NCBI GenBank assembly: GCA_016191845.1
Contig: JACPVF010000011.1
Coordinates: 248,001 to 312,000, forward strand
DNA: 64,000 nucleotides
Reading direction: 5' to 3'
From: Chloroflexota bacterium
GTDB lineage: Bacteria; Chloroflexota; Anaerolineae; Anaerolineales; Villigracilaceae
A program made the position numbers and the translations under genes. Positions 26,448 to 35,652 of this stretch are shown here, in pieces. Position 1 is the first letter of the stretch. Every line of letters begins with the position of its first letter. Below the pieces are notes generated by a model. The model had not been told where the DNA came from, made no database searches, and saw only the letters and a program-made list of their open reading frames with translations.

Positions 26448-28214
26448 ATGTACAAGACACACACATGCGGGGAAGTCACATCCGCCATGATCGGCCAGAC
26501 GGTGACGCTGGCAGGCTGGGTGCATCGCTACCGTGACCACGGCGGCGTGCACTTCGTGGACCTGCGCGACCGTTTCGGGGTGGTGCAGCTCGTGGCGGCA
26601 CCCGAGGTTACGCCGCATGCCCATGAGGTGCTGGACGAGGCGCGCCAGGAATGGGTGGTACAGGTCAAGGGTGTGGTCGAACGTCGGCCTGCGGGCATGG
26701 AGAACGCCAAACTGCCCAACGGTGATATCGAGATCGCCGTGCGCGAGGCGGAGGTGCTCAACCCATCCAAACCCCTGCCCTTCTCGGTCAATAACGGCAA
26801 CGGCGGCACAGATGAGACTCTGCGGCTAAAATATCGCTACCTCGATTTGCGCCGCGCGAAGATGCTTCAGAACCTGACTCTGCGACACGAAGTAGTTTTG
26901 TTTATGCGCAACTACCTCAGTCAGCGCGGTTTCCTCGAAGTGGAAACGCCCATCCTGTTCAAGACCACGCCCGAGGGCGCGCGCGACTATCTCGTGCCGT
27001 CGCGCGTGTACCCTGGTCAATTCTACGCGCTGCCGCAGTCGCCGCAACAGCTCAAACAGTTATTGATGGTCGGCGGGATCGAGCGTTACTTCCAGATCGC
27101 GCGCTGCTTCCGCGACGAGGACCAGCGTGGCGACCGTCAGCCCGAGTTCACACAGCTCGACATTGAGATGGCCTTCGTCGAACGCGACGATGTGCTGGCT
27201 CTGGCCGAAGGGCTGTTCACGGCGCTGATCCCCGCCGTGGCCCCCGAGAAGCGGCTGATGCAGACTCCCTGGCCGCGCCTGACCTACGAGGAAGCGGTCT
27301 CTCGCTTCGGCTCGGATAAGCCCGACCTGCGCTTCGGCATGGAACTGACCGACGTCAGCGCGGTCTTTGCAGAGACAGAGTTCTCGGTCTTCAAGTCCGC
27401 GTTGGCGAAGAAGAACGGCGTGATCAAGTGCATCGTTGCGCCAGGCTGCGCGGAATATTCGCGCAAACAACTCGAAGCGCTGACGTTGACGGCGAAAGAG
27501 CTCGGGGCGGGGACTCTGGTCACTCTGGCGGTGACAGCCGAGGGTCCAAAGGGCAGCGGGAGCAAGTCCATCCGCGTGGAAGAGCTGGCTCAGATCCAGG
27601 CCCTGACGGGCGCGGAAGTCGGCGACCTGATCCTGTTCGTGGCGGAAGAAGCCAAAGTCGTCCACAAAGTGCTGGGCGCGTTGCGGCTGAATTTCCGCGA
27701 TGCGCTGGAACTGGTCGACAAGGATGAGATGGCTTTTGCCTGGGTGCTGGACTTCCCGATGTTCGAGTGGAGCGAGGAAGAAAAGAAGTGGAACGCGGCG
27801 CACCACCCGTTCACCATGCCGCGCTTGAGCGACCTCGACAAGTTCGAGACCGACCCTGGTTCGATTTTATCGGATGCGTATGACATGGTGTGTAACGGCT
27901 ACGAGATGGCCTCGGGCTCGATCCGCATCCATCGGCGCGAGATCCAGTCGAAGGTGTTCGAGTTGCTGGGCATCGAGGAAGAAGAGGCACAGTATAAGTT
28001 CGGGCACATGCTGGAAGCGTTCGAGTTCGGCGCACCGCCGCATGGCGGCATGGCGCCAGGCATCGACCGGCTGGTGATGCTGCTGACCGATGAGCCGAAT
28101 ATCCGCGAAGTGATCGCCTTCCCGAAGAACTCCTCGGGCCGCGATGTGATGGCTGATGCACCGTCGTACGCGGAAATGGAACAACTAAAAGAATTACATA
28201 TTAAGTCATCGTGA
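26448..28214 (+). CDS. aspS: Aspartyl-tRNA synthetase paralogue 1 (probably non-discriminating)
   Basis: 588 residues, normal for bacterial AspRS: OB-fold anticodon domain (1-110), class II core and GAD insertion (about 290-420). Motif 2 is [22 protein letters not shown]-type and motif 3 [17 protein letters not shown]. In the anticodon-binding loop it reads [10 protein letters not shown]; a His at this position is typical of bacterial non-discriminating AspRS that also charge tRNA-Asn with Asp. Clustering with gatCAB, which amidates Asp-tRNA-Asn, fits. AAGGAGG lies before ATG 26448; a longer frame starting at 26316 would run through the terminator and is rejected. Confidence 0.93.
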   Translation: MYKTHTCGEVTSAMIGQTVTLAGWVHRYRDHGGVHFVDLRDRFGVVQLVAAPEVTPHAHEVLDEARQEWVVQVKGVVERRPAGMENAKLPNGDIEIAVREAEVLNPSKPLPFSVNNGNGGTDETLRLKYRYLDLRRAKMLQNLTLRHEVVLFMRNYLSQRGFLEVETPILFKTTPEGARDYLVPSRVYPGQFYALPQSPQQLKQLLMVGGIERYFQIARCFRDEDQRGDRQPEFTQLDIEMAFVERDDVLALAEGLFTALIPAVAPEKRLMQTPWPRLTYEEAVSRFGSDKPDLRFGMELTDVSAVFAETEFSVFKSALAKKNGVIKCIVAPGCAEYSRKQLEALTLTAKELGAGTLVTLAVTAEGPKGSGSKSIRVEELAQIQALTGAEVGDLILFVAEEAKVVHKVLGALRLNFRDALELVDKDEMAFAWVLDFPMFEWSEEEKKWNAAHHPFTMPRLSDLDKFETDPGSILSDAYDMVCNGYEMASGSIRIHRREIQSKVFELLGIEEEEAQYKFGHMLEAFEFGAPPHGGMAPGIDRLVMLLTDEPNIREVIAFPKNSSGRDVMADAPSYAEMEQLKELHIKSS

Positions 28215-28232
28215 CATGAAAGAAGGTAAACC

Positions 28233-28454
28233 ATGAATATCAAGGAATTGATCATCAACAAAACAGCAAGATTCGCCTACTGCACGGATGGCGCGTTGTG
28301 GTATGAAGTGGACGGTTTCCGTTTTCCCATCCCATTCGAAGAGACGGTCGGCGCATACTTCAAACCCGAACACAAGGCCATCAACCTGATGCGCTGGATC
28401 AGAAAACAGTTGGAAGAGAACGAGGCTCAGCGCAGCAGCCAGGCATCGAAATAG
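28233..28454 (+). CDS. Conserved small protein of unknown function
   Basis: 73 residues starting MNIKELIINKTARFAYCTDG, with ALWYEVDGFRFPIPFEE and a C-terminal AINLMRWIRKQLEENE helix. I recognise the general pattern (an aromatic GxLWY...FxFPxP core) from widespread small hypothetical proteins, but no function is known to me. An AGAAGGT site precedes the ATG. It ends 10 bp before the PemK-like gene, so the two are probably co-expressed. Whether it acts as that protein's antitoxin is speculative. Confidence 0.75.
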   Translation: MNIKELIINKTARFAYCTDGALWYEVDGFRFPIPFEETVGAYFKPEHKAINLMRWIRKQLEENEAQRSSQASK

Positions 28455-28464
28455 GCGACAGCGG

Positions 28465-28803
28465 ATGAACATCGCGCAAGGCGACGTTTTCTGGATCTCA
28501 CCCGATGAAACGGAAATCTCCTCCGATCATGCCCATCCGCATGTCATCGTTCAGGTCAACGCACAGACGGTCGTCGTGTGTGCGTTGACCTCGAACCTGA
28601 AGCGCGCCAAAGAGCCTGGCAATGTCCTGCTGGCTGAAGGCGAAGCGAATTTATCCAGACAAAGTGTTGTGGTGACGTCCCATACCTCAACGGTAGAGAC
28701 AGCGAAATTAGGCGAATGCATCGGGACGTTGGCAAAACCGAGCATCGATCAAGTGCTGACTGGCATGCGTTTTTTGCAGACGCTGACCCAGCATCATGAA
28801 TAA
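28465..28803 (+). CDS. PemK/MazF-like protein
   Basis: 112 residues with the PemK/MazF beta-barrel pattern: GDVFWISPDE, HPHVIVQVNAQTVVVCALTSN, PGNVLLAEGEANLSRQSVVVTSHTSTVE and a C-terminal helix ending in MRFLQTL. Such proteins are usually mRNA interferase toxins with an upstream antitoxin. The upstream 73-residue protein is not a recognisable MazE/PemI antitoxin. Its placement inside an aspartyl/asparaginyl-tRNA operon is unusual. A solitary, possibly domesticated, PemK fold protein is the cautious reading. Confidence 0.75.
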   Translation: MNIAQGDVFWISPDETEISSDHAHPHVIVQVNAQTVVVCALTSNLKRAKEPGNVLLAEGEANLSRQSVVVTSHTSTVETAKLGECIGTLAKPSIDQVLTGMRFLQTLTQHHE

Positions 28804-28815
28804 GAAAGAGGCTTT

Positions 28816-29115
28816 ATGACCCAGATCATAGATACCAAGACCGTCAAGCATGTGGCCTTCCTGGTGCGCATGGGCATCAGCGATGGGGAGGCGCAGAGCT
28901 TCAGCCAGCAATTTTCGGCCATCATCGATTTTTTCAACCTGCTCAACGAAGTGGACACCCACGACACACCGCCTGCCACGCAGGTCATCCACGCCAACAT
29001 GGTCTTGCGCGAGGACGCGGCGCAGCCATCCATGCCGCGCGAGGATTTCCTGAAGAACGCGCCCGAAAGCGAAGAAGGCTACGTCAAAGTCTCGACCGTG
29101 CTGGGGGAGGAATAA
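28816..29115 (+). CDS. gatC: Asp/Glu-tRNA amidotransferase subunit C
   Basis: 99 residues, the small GatC subunit that wraps around GatA and GatB. The start ITDTKTVKHVAFLVRMGIS-like region and SFSQQFSAIIDFFNLLNEVDT match GatC, as does the Asp/Pro-rich LREDAAQPSMPRE segment near the end. It abuts gatA with no gap, TAA directly followed by ATG. It is part of the GatCAB enzyme that converts Asp-tRNA-Asn and Glu-tRNA-Gln to Asn- and Gln-tRNA. Confidence 0.92.
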   Translation: MTQIIDTKTVKHVAFLVRMGISDGEAQSFSQQFSAIIDFFNLLNEVDTHDTPPATQVIHANMVLREDAAQPSMPREDFLKNAPESEEGYVKVSTVLGEE

Positions 29116-30579
29116 ATGGAGCTGTCTTCTTTGACGTTGCGTTCGGCACAGGAAATGCTACGCAGCAAACAGATCAGCAGCGTGGAGCTGACCCAGGCCA
29201 TGCTGGACCGCATCCGCAAGATCGACCCGCAGATCCAAGCCTACGTCACGGTCACCGAAGACGTGGCGCTGGAACAGGCGCGCCGCGCCGACGAGCGGCT
29301 GGCCACGAGCGAGAACGTCACCCCGCTGACGGGAATCCCGTTCGGCGTGAAGGACTGCCTGTCCACGAAGGGCGTGCGCACCACCTGTTCATCCAAGATA
29401 TTGGAAAACTACGTTCCGCAGTACAACGCCACCGTGATCGACAAACTCGCGGACTCGGGCGCGGTGATGCTCGGCAAGCACAACATGGACGAGTTCGGCA
29501 TGGGCTCCTCATGCGAGAACTCGGCCTACTTCCCCACCCGCAACCCGTGGGACCTGACGCGTGTCCCTGGCGGGTCGAGCGGTGGGTCGGCGGCGGCGGC
29601 AGCCGCGGGGCTGGGCCTCTTCTCCATCGGCGAGGATACGGGCGGATCGGTGCGCATGCCCGCAGGCTTCTGCAACGTCACGGGCCTCAAACCGACCTAC
29701 GGACGCGTGTCTCGTTATGGATTGATCGCGCTGGCTTCGTCGTTCGACTCGATCGGGCCGATGGCGCGTGAGGTGTACGACGTGGCGGCGGTCACAGAAG
29801 CCATTGCGGGCCTGGACAAGCGCGACAGCACTTCGTCAACACTGCCCGTGCCGCAGTACACACAGTCGCTGGGCAAATCGGTCAAGGGCATGAAGCTCGG
29901 CATCCCGAAGGAATATTTCGTGGCAGGCATGGAAGCGGGCGTGGAAAGCGCCATCCACAAAGCCATCCAGCAGTTCGAGGCGCTCGGCATGGAGATCCAC
30001 GAAGTATCGCTGCCGCATACCAAATACGGACTGCCCGTCTATTATCTGATCCTGTTCGCGGAGGCCAGCGCCAACCTGGCTCGCTTCGACGGCACGCGCT
30101 TCGGCCTGTCGGTGCGCGACGGCGCCGAAGATGTGATCGACGTCTACCTGCGCACCCGCGCGGCAGGCTTCGGCGACGAGGTCAAGCGGCGCATCATGCT
30201 GGGTGCGTACACGCTCTCGGCAGGTTATTACGACGCGTATTACCTCAAGGCGCAAAAGGTCCGCACCCTGCTGCGGCAGGATTTCGAGCAGGCCTTCGAG
30301 CAAGTCGACGCGTTGATCGCGCCGACCTGCCCAACCACGGCCTTCAAGATCGGCGAGAAGACCGCCGACCCGCTGGAGATGTATCTCTCGGACATCTACG
30401 TCACGGCCACCAACCCCGCAGGGATTCCCTCGCTGGCCGTCCCGTGCGGATTCTCGCAGGGCATGCCGGTCGGGATGCAGTTGATGGGCAAGCATTTCAA
30501 TGAAGAGACGCTGTTCCAGATCGGCCACGCCTACCAGCAGGTCACCGACTGGCACAAGCAATTGCCGCCGCTTGGATAG
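29116..30579 (+). CDS. gatA: Asp/Glu-tRNA amidotransferase subunit A
   Basis: 487 residues, normal for GatA, the glutaminase subunit that releases ammonia. The amidase triad is clear: [10 protein letters not shown] (Lys), [16 protein letters not shown] (cis-Ser) and [15 protein letters not shown] (nucleophile Ser). The C-terminus [16 protein letters not shown] is typical. The gene begins directly after gatC, with GGAGG inside the gatC end. Ammonia is passed through the complex to GatB. Confidence 0.97.
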   Translation: MELSSLTLRSAQEMLRSKQISSVELTQAMLDRIRKIDPQIQAYVTVTEDVALEQARRADERLATSENVTPLTGIPFGVKDCLSTKGVRTTCSSKILENYVPQYNATVIDKLADSGAVMLGKHNMDEFGMGSSCENSAYFPTRNPWDLTRVPGGSSGGSAAAAAAGLGLFSIGEDTGGSVRMPAGFCNVTGLKPTYGRVSRYGLIALASSFDSIGPMAREVYDVAAVTEAIAGLDKRDSTSSTLPVPQYTQSLGKSVKGMKLGIPKEYFVAGMEAGVESAIHKAIQQFEALGMEIHEVSLPHTKYGLPVYYLILFAEASANLARFDGTRFGLSVRDGAEDVIDVYLRTRAAGFGDEVKRRIMLGAYTLSAGYYDAYYLKAQKVRTLLRQDFEQAFEQVDALIAPTCPTTAFKIGEKTADPLEMYLSDIYVTATNPAGIPSLAVPCGFSQGMPVGMQLMGKHFNEETLFQIGHAYQQVTDWHKQLPPLG

Positions 30580-30584
30580 AACAT

Positions 30585-30644
30585 CCACCACGGAGAACAC
30601 GGAGTTCACAGAGATTTAAAAAAGACTCTGTGCCCTCTGTGGTG
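30585..30644. repeat. Dispersed imperfect inverted repeat (copy 2 of 4)
   Basis: CCACCACGGAGAACACGGAG and CTCTGTGCCCTCTGTGGTG form complementary arms in the gatA-gatB gap. It is the only substantial spacer within gatCAB. Confidence 0.7.
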
Positions 30645-30660
30645 AAAAAGGGTAACCACT

Positions 30661-32112
30661 ATGACCAAATACGAAACCGTGATCGGGCTTGAGATTCACG
30701 CCGAGCTGCAAACCGCCTCTAAGATGTTCTGCGGCTGCTCCGCCGACTACGCTTCCGCGCCCGCCGCCAACACCAACATCTGCCCCGTCTGCACGGCGCT
30801 GCCTGGCGCGATGCCCGTCATCAACGCCAGAGCCGTCGAGCAGGCCGTCCTGGTTGGCATGGCGCTCAACTGCACGATCAACCCACACAACACTTTTGCG
30901 CGCAAGAATTATTTCTATCCCGACCTGCCCAAGGGCTACCAGATCTCGCAATACGAGCTGCCCATCGCCTCTGAGGGTTGGATGGACGTCCCTGCCGATT
31001 TGGGCGAGGGAACGCAGCGCATCCGCATCCGCCGCGCCCACCTTGAAGAGGACACCGCCAAGACCTTCCACCGTGGCGACCACGCGCTGATCGACTACAA
31101 CCGCGCAGGCGTGCCGCTGCTGGAGATCGTCACCGAACCCGACTTCCGCACCGTGGAGGCCGCGCTGGCCTACGCCACCAACGTGCGCGCCATTTTGCGC
31201 TACCTCGGCGTCAACTCGGGCGACATGGAAAAGGGCGTGCTGCGCTTCGAGGCCAACGTCTCTGTGCGCCCTATCGGCAGCGACGAGTTGCGCACCCGCA
31301 CCGAGATCAAGAACCTGAACAGTTTCCGCGCCCTGACCCGCGCATCGGCCTACGAGGTCGAACGCCAGATCAAGCTCTACGAGAGTGGCGGTGAGGTCGT
31401 GCAGGAAACACTGGGATGGGACGAAGCCCGCGGCGTGACCGTTTCCCAGCGCAGCAAGGAACACGCCCACGACTATCGCTACTTCCCCGAGCCCGACCTG
31501 CCTCCGTTGCAACTGGCGGAATCCTTCATTGAAAGTTTCCGCGCCCACCTGCCCGAACTGCCCGAAGCCAAAACCCAGCGCTTCCTCCGCGACTATGGCT
31601 TGAAACTGCAGGACGCCGCGCTGCTGGCCTCTGAGCGTTCTCTGGCAGACTACTTCGAAGCGGTCACCGCCCAGACGAAGGATTCCGCTAAAGTGGTCTG
31701 CAACTGGCTGACGGGTGAGTTCATGCGTCAGATCAACGACCGCGCTCTGAGCGTGGATTCGATCCCCATCCCCGCCGCGCACCTGGCCCAGCTCATCGAC
31801 CTGGCCTTCGACAAAACCGTCAGCGGCAACACCGCCAAGTCCGTGCTGGTCGAGATGTTCCAAAGCGGGCGTGCGCCGAAGGACATCGTCGAAGCGCAGG
31901 GACTGGGACAGATCTCAAACGAAGGTGTCCTCAAAGAGATGGTCATCAAGCTCATCGCCGACAACCCGAAGGAAGTCGCCAGCTACCTGGGCGGCAAGGA
32001 AACCCTGCTGCAATGGTTCATGGGGCAGGTCGCCCGTGCCACCAAAGGCAAAGCCGACCCGCAGGCCGTGAAGCAGTTGCTGCTGGATGAATTTGAGAAA
32101 TTAAGAAAGTAG
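30661..32112 (+). CDS. gatB: Asp/Glu-tRNA amidotransferase subunit B
   Basis: 483 residues, normal for GatB, which holds the kinase-amidotransferase active site and the tRNA-binding YqeY tail. Motifs are [15 protein letters not shown], the metal-site CGCS...CPVC pair, [20 protein letters not shown] and [15 protein letters not shown]. The C-terminal segment [14 protein letters not shown]...[18 protein letters not shown] is the usual tRNA-contacting tail. It completes the gatCAB operon behind attenuator 1. A perfect hairpin lies immediately after it. Confidence 0.97.
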   Translation: MTKYETVIGLEIHAELQTASKMFCGCSADYASAPAANTNICPVCTALPGAMPVINARAVEQAVLVGMALNCTINPHNTFARKNYFYPDLPKGYQISQYELPIASEGWMDVPADLGEGTQRIRIRRAHLEEDTAKTFHRGDHALIDYNRAGVPLLEIVTEPDFRTVEAALAYATNVRAILRYLGVNSGDMEKGVLRFEANVSVRPIGSDELRTRTEIKNLNSFRALTRASAYEVERQIKLYESGGEVVQETLGWDEARGVTVSQRSKEHAHDYRYFPEPDLPPLQLAESFIESFRAHLPELPEAKTQRFLRDYGLKLQDAALLASERSLADYFEAVTAQTKDSAKVVCNWLTGEFMRQINDRALSVDSIPIPAAHLAQLIDLAFDKTVSGNTAKSVLVEMFQSGRAPKDIVEAQGLGQISNEGVLKEMVIKLIADNPKEVASYLGGKETLLQWFMGQVARATKGKADPQAVKQLLLDEFEKLRK

Positions 32113-32134
32113 GTCACGCTTGAAGCGTGACCTA
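32110..32134. terminator. Hairpin after gatB
   Basis: TAGGTCACGC-TTGA-AGCGTGACCTA perfect stem with no T-run. It separates operon 1 from the leader 2 promoter and is a possible terminator or dispersed repeat. Confidence 0.5.
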
Positions 32135-32146
32135 CACCATCGTCCA

Positions 32147-32155
32147 TGCTATAAT
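32147..32155 (+). promoter_or_regulatory. Extended -10 promoter of leader 2/aspS2-asnS operon
   Basis: TGCTATAAT ends 7 nt before the leader ATG at 32163, so transcription should start at or next to the AUG, giving a leaderless message. Confidence 0.8.
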
Positions 32156-32162
32156 TGTTGCC

Positions 32163-32243
32163 ATGAAATCCCGACTGCCCTTCGCCAACAACAACGACGA
32201 CAATGACGATCGCCGTATCGTTGGGCGAAGCCTGGCTGGTTGA
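32163..32243 (+). CDS. Asn/Asp-rich leader peptide 2 of the aspS2-asnS operon
   Basis: 26-codon ORF: MKSRLPFA, then the run NNNDDNDD (four Asn, four Asp; 32187-32210), then RRIVGRSLAG and TGA. It shares layout and flanking residues with leader 1, while the Asn/Asp balance differs (4:4 here, 7:2 there). No ribosome site precedes the ATG; the -10 box 7 nt upstream implies leaderless translation. The conserved FA and VGRS residues are encoded by the RNA segments that must pair, so conservation is at least partly due to RNA structure. Confidence 0.88.
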   Translation: MKSRLPFANNNDDNDDRRIVGRSLAG

Positions 32244-32299
32244 CGGAAAACTTTCGAAAACCTGATCGCCCAACGCAAATGCGAAGGGCGATTTATTTT
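32181..32299 (+). promoter_or_regulatory. Ribosome-mediated transcription attenuator 2 (Asn/Asp)
   Basis: Region 1: TTCGCCAAC (32181-32189), at the entrance of the Asn/Asp run. Region 2: CGTTGGGCGAA (32219-32229), in the last codons. Region 3: TCGCCCAACG (32266-32275). Region 4: GCGAAGGGCGA (32281-32291). 2:3 is 10 perfect bp, 1:2 pairs with one bulged G, and 3:4 is the terminator. The switch logic is the same as in attenuator 1. Confidence 0.87.
32265..32299 (+). terminator. Attenuator 2 terminator hairpin
   Basis: ATCGCCC/GGGCGAT outer stem and CGC/GCG inner stem separated by an AA/AA internal loop, then TTATTTTG. It lies between leader 2 and aspS2. Confidence 0.88.
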
Positions 32300-32307
32300 G
32301 TAGAGAT

Positions 32308-32409
32308 TTAACCACAAAGGACACAAAGGGGCACAAAGTTCATCTGGGAGAAGTCGTCATGTTGAGCCCGCCTTCCAACCTTGGTGTTCTTTGTGTCCTT
32401 TGTGGTAAA
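32308..32409. repeat. Dispersed imperfect inverted repeat (copy 3 of 4)
   Basis: TTAACCACAAAGGACACAAAG and CTTTGTGTCCTTTGTGGT arms surround about 60 bp, between attenuator 2 and aspS2, so it is transcribed as part of the aspS2 mRNA 5' region. Confidence 0.7.
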
Positions 32410-32423
32410 CCACTGGAGGCATC

Positions 32424-34187
32424 ATGTACAAAACTCATACTTGCGGCGAATTGCGCGCCGCCCATGCAGGTCAGACCGTGACCCTGGCGGGCTGGGTGCA
32501 CAACTTCCGCACGTTCGGCGGAGTAGTCTTCCTGGTCCTGCGCGACCGTTACGGCATCACTCAGATCACCACCAACCCGACAGAATTCCCTGAGGCGCAC
32601 CAGGCCATTGAATCGGCCAAGGCCGAATGGGTGTTGCAGATCGAGGGCGTGGTCAAGATGCGTCCCACGGACCAGTTCAACCCGAAGATGTCCACGGGCG
32701 AGATCGAGCTCGAAGCCCGCAAGGTGACCGTGCTGAACCAGTCCAAGGCCACGCCCATCGTGGTCAGCCGCGACGAGGACGAGAATGAGGATATCCGCCT
32801 CAAGTATCGCTACCTCGACCTGCGCCGCGAACGCATGAGCCGCAACATGGTGTTGCGCCATCGTGTGGTCAAGTTCATGCGTGATTTCATGGACAAGCAC
32901 GGCTTCATCGAGGTCGAGACGCCCATCCTGTTCAAGGCCACGCCCGAAGGCGCGCGCGACTACCTCGTGCCGTCGCGCATCCACCCTGGTCACTTCTACG
33001 CCCTGCCCCAGTCGCCGCAACAGCTCAAGCAGTTGCTGATGGTGGCAGGCATGGACCGTTACTTCCAGATCGCGCGCTGCTTCCGCGACGAAGACCTGCG
33101 CGGCGACCGTCAGCCCGAATTCACCCAACTTGACCTGGAAATGTCCTTCGTCCATCGCGACGATGTGCTGACTCTGGTCGAACAGCTCTACACCGAGATG
33201 CTGCCCGCCGTCGCCCCGCACAAGAAGCTGCTCTCCTCGCCCTGGCCCAAACTCTCGCATCACGAAGCCCTCGAACGCTTCGGCTCCGACAAGCCCGATC
33301 TGCGCTTTGGCATGGAATTACAGGACGTGACCGACATCTTCGCCAAGAGCGAGTTCCGCGTCTTCCAGTCCGCGCTGGAGGCGAAAGGCGTCATCAAGTG
33401 CATCGTCGCTCCTGGCTGCGCGGACTTTTCCCGCAAGGAGGTCGACGCGTTGACCGAGGCGGCCAAGTCGCTCGGGGCCAAGGGGCTGGCCACGGTAGCG
33501 GTGACAGCCGAAGGCGTCAAGGGAACGGCTGGGAAGTTCGTCACTGCTGACGAGGTGGCAGCGCTCAAGTCGCGCCTGAACCTCCAGAACGGCGACCTGG
33601 TCCTGTTTGCCGCAGACGCGCGCGCCGTCGTCAACAAGGTGCTGGGCGGTCTGCGCCTCATCCTCCGCGACAAGCTCAGCCTGGCCGACAAGGACACGAT
33701 GGCTTTTGCGTGGGTGGTCGACTTCCCGATGTTCGCCTGGAACGAGGAGGAGCAGCGTTGGGACGCCGAGCATCACCCATTCACCATGCCCCAACTCGAT
33801 GACCTCTCGAAGTTCGACAGCGACCCTGGTTCGATCCTCTCGGATGCCTACGACATGGTCTGCAACGGCTACGAGATGGCTTCAGGCTCGATCCGCATTC
33901 ACCGCCGCGACATCCAGACCAAGATCTTCCAATTGCTCGGCCTCAAGGACGAAGATATCCAGGCCAAGTTCGGACACATGCTCGAAGCCTTCGAGTTCGG
34001 CGCGCCGCCGCACGGCGGCATGGCCCCTGGCATCGACCGCCTCGTGATGCTGCTGGCCGACGAGCCAAACATCCGCGAAGTGATCGCCTTCCCCAAGAAC
34101 CAGAGCGGCCGCGATGTGATGGCCGACGCCCCGTCCACGGTGGAAGATCGGCAATTGAAGGAATTACATATTAAAATAGCGGAATAA
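32424..34187 (+). CDS. aspS: Aspartyl-tRNA synthetase paralogue 2
   Basis: 587 residues, collinear with paralogue 1 and sharing its first residues (MYKTHTCGE), class II motifs ([22 protein letters not shown]-like motif 2, [17 protein letters not shown] motif 3) and GAD insertion. The anticodon-loop segment differs: [10 protein letters not shown] instead of RDHGG, losing both the RD pair and the His typical of non-discriminating enzymes. Clustering with asnS suggests it is the tRNA-Asp-specific form, or one with altered anticodon reading. GGAGG lies before ATG 32424. No frameshift or lost catalytic motif is seen, so both copies should be active. Confidence 0.93.
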   Translation: MYKTHTCGELRAAHAGQTVTLAGWVHNFRTFGGVVFLVLRDRYGITQITTNPTEFPEAHQAIESAKAEWVLQIEGVVKMRPTDQFNPKMSTGEIELEARKVTVLNQSKATPIVVSRDEDENEDIRLKYRYLDLRRERMSRNMVLRHRVVKFMRDFMDKHGFIEVETPILFKATPEGARDYLVPSRIHPGHFYALPQSPQQLKQLLMVAGMDRYFQIARCFRDEDLRGDRQPEFTQLDLEMSFVHRDDVLTLVEQLYTEMLPAVAPHKKLLSSPWPKLSHHEALERFGSDKPDLRFGMELQDVTDIFAKSEFRVFQSALEAKGVIKCIVAPGCADFSRKEVDALTEAAKSLGAKGLATVAVTAEGVKGTAGKFVTADEVAALKSRLNLQNGDLVLFAADARAVVNKVLGGLRLILRDKLSLADKDTMAFAWVVDFPMFAWNEEEQRWDAEHHPFTMPQLDDLSKFDSDPGSILSDAYDMVCNGYEMASGSIRIHRRDIQTKIFQLLGLKDEDIQAKFGHMLEAFEFGAPPHGGMAPGIDRLVMLLADEPNIREVIAFPKNQSGRDVMADAPSTVEDRQLKELHIKIAE

Positions 34188-34195
34188 TCAGGTAG

Positions 34196-34246
34196 GGGCA
34201 CAGCAGGCCCGACCAGGACTCGGTCCCTTCCCGTTTTGCTGTGCCC
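34196..34246 (+). other. Intercistronic hairpin between aspS2 and asnS
   Basis: GGGCACAGCA and TGCTGTGCCC arms enclose a second small stem (GACC/GGTC). There is no T-run. It may set relative expression or mRNA stability of the two synthetase genes. Confidence 0.55.
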
Positions 34247-34268
34247 ATACACCATTGGAGAAAAATCC

Positions 34269-35612
34269 ATGACAGAAATCATTCGCGTCTCAGACATCTC
34301 GAAATACGCAGGCCAGGAAATCACTGTCCAGGGCTGGGTCTACAACCGCACCGACAAGGGCAAACTGTGCTTCCTGCTCGTGCGTGACGGCACGGGCTTC
34401 GTGCAATGCGTAGCCTTCAAGGGCGATCTCGCGCCCGAACTCTTCGAACAGATCATGCGCCTGCCGCAGGAGTCCTCGGTCATCGTCACGGGAGCAGTCC
34501 GCGAGGACAAGCGCGCGCCCGGCATTCCCGGCGGATTCGAGCTGGGCATCAAGGAACTGAAGGTCGTCCAGACCGCCGAAGCCGACTACCCGATGGCGCT
34601 CAAGGACCACGGCGTGGACTTCGCGCTCGACAACCGTCACCTGTGGCTGCGCATGCAGAGCCAGTGGGCCGTCCTGCGCGTGCGCGCCACGGTCATGGCC
34701 GCCACCCGCGAATGGCTCGACACCAACGGCTTCGTCGAGATGAGCACCCCCATCCTCACGCCCGCCGCCGCCGAAGGCACCACCACCCTCTTCGAGACCG
34801 AATACTTCGACGAAGGCAAGGCCTATCTCGCGCAGACAGGCCAACTCTACAACGAAGCCAACATTTTCTCGTTCGGAAAAGTCTACTGCTTCGGTCCCAC
34901 CTTTCGCGCGGAAAAGTCCAAGACCCGCCGTCATCTGACCGAGTTCTGGATGCTCGAGCCTGAGATCGCCTTCTGTGACCTCGACCAGTTGATGGAGATC
35001 GAGGAGCAGATGATCACCCACATCGTCCAGCGTGTGATCCGCGAGCGCACGCCCGAGTTGAAATTCCTCGGCCGCGACATCGCCAAGCTGGAAGCCATCC
35101 AGGCACCCTTCCCGCGTATCTCCTACGATGATGCGGCCAAGATGCTGGTCGAGTTGCGCGAGAAGGAAACCGACCCCGAAAAGAAGGAACTGCTTAAGTT
35201 CGACTGGGGTATCGACTTCGGCGCACCCCACGAGACCGCCATCACCCAGCAGTTCGAAAAGCCCGTCTTCGTCTACGGCTACCCGACCGCTGTCAAGGCC
35301 TTCTACATGGAACCCTGGCCGGGCCGCCCCGAAGTCTGCAAATCAGTCGACCTGCTGGCCCCCGAGGGTTACGGCGAGATCTGCGGCGGCTCCGAGCGCA
35401 TCAGCGATCCCGACTTGTTGCTCCAGCGCATTCACGACCAGAACCTGCCCGAGGAAGCCTTCAAGTGGTACCTCGACCTGCGCAAGTTCGGCTCCGTCCC
35501 CCACAGCGGATTCGGCATGGGCACCGAGCGCGTCACCACCTGGCTGTGCGGCACCGAACACATCCGCGAGGCCATCGCCTTCCCACGCACGATCAAACGG
35601 GTTTATCCGTAA
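34269..35612 (+). CDS. asnS: Asparaginyl-tRNA synthetase
   Basis: 447 residues, class IIb. The OB-fold start VSDISKYAGQEITVQGWVYN, the AEGTTTLFETEYF active-site strand, FGPTFRAEKSKTRRHLTEFWMLEPE (motif 2 area) and GFGMGTERVTTWLCG (motif 3) identify AsnRS rather than AspRS. It attaches Asn directly to tRNA-Asn. ATG 34269 has TTGGAG upstream. It is downstream of aspS2 and therefore behind attenuator 2. The genome thus encodes both a direct and a transamidation route to Asn-tRNA side by side. Confidence 0.95.
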   Translation: MTEIIRVSDISKYAGQEITVQGWVYNRTDKGKLCFLLVRDGTGFVQCVAFKGDLAPELFEQIMRLPQESSVIVTGAVREDKRAPGIPGGFELGIKELKVVQTAEADYPMALKDHGVDFALDNRHLWLRMQSQWAVLRVRATVMAATREWLDTNGFVEMSTPILTPAAAEGTTTLFETEYFDEGKAYLAQTGQLYNEANIFSFGKVYCFGPTFRAEKSKTRRHLTEFWMLEPEIAFCDLDQLMEIEEQMITHIVQRVIRERTPELKFLGRDIAKLEAIQAPFPRISYDDAAKMLVELREKETDPEKKELLKFDWGIDFGAPHETAITQQFEKPVFVYGYPTAVKAFYMEPWPGRPEVCKSVDLLAPEGYGEICGGSERISDPDLLLQRIHDQNLPEEAFKWYLDLRKFGSVPHSGFGMGTERVTTWLCGTEHIREAIAFPRTIKRVYP

Positions 35613-35617
35613 ACGAA

Positions 35618-35650
35618 AAGTCCCGAGGCCAAAACCTCGGGACTTTCTCT
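35618..35650. terminator. Bidirectional terminator
   Basis: AAAGTCCCGAGG/CCTCGGGACTTT between asnS and the convergent LysM-GH25 gene. Confidence 0.92.
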
Positions 35651-35652
35651 TT

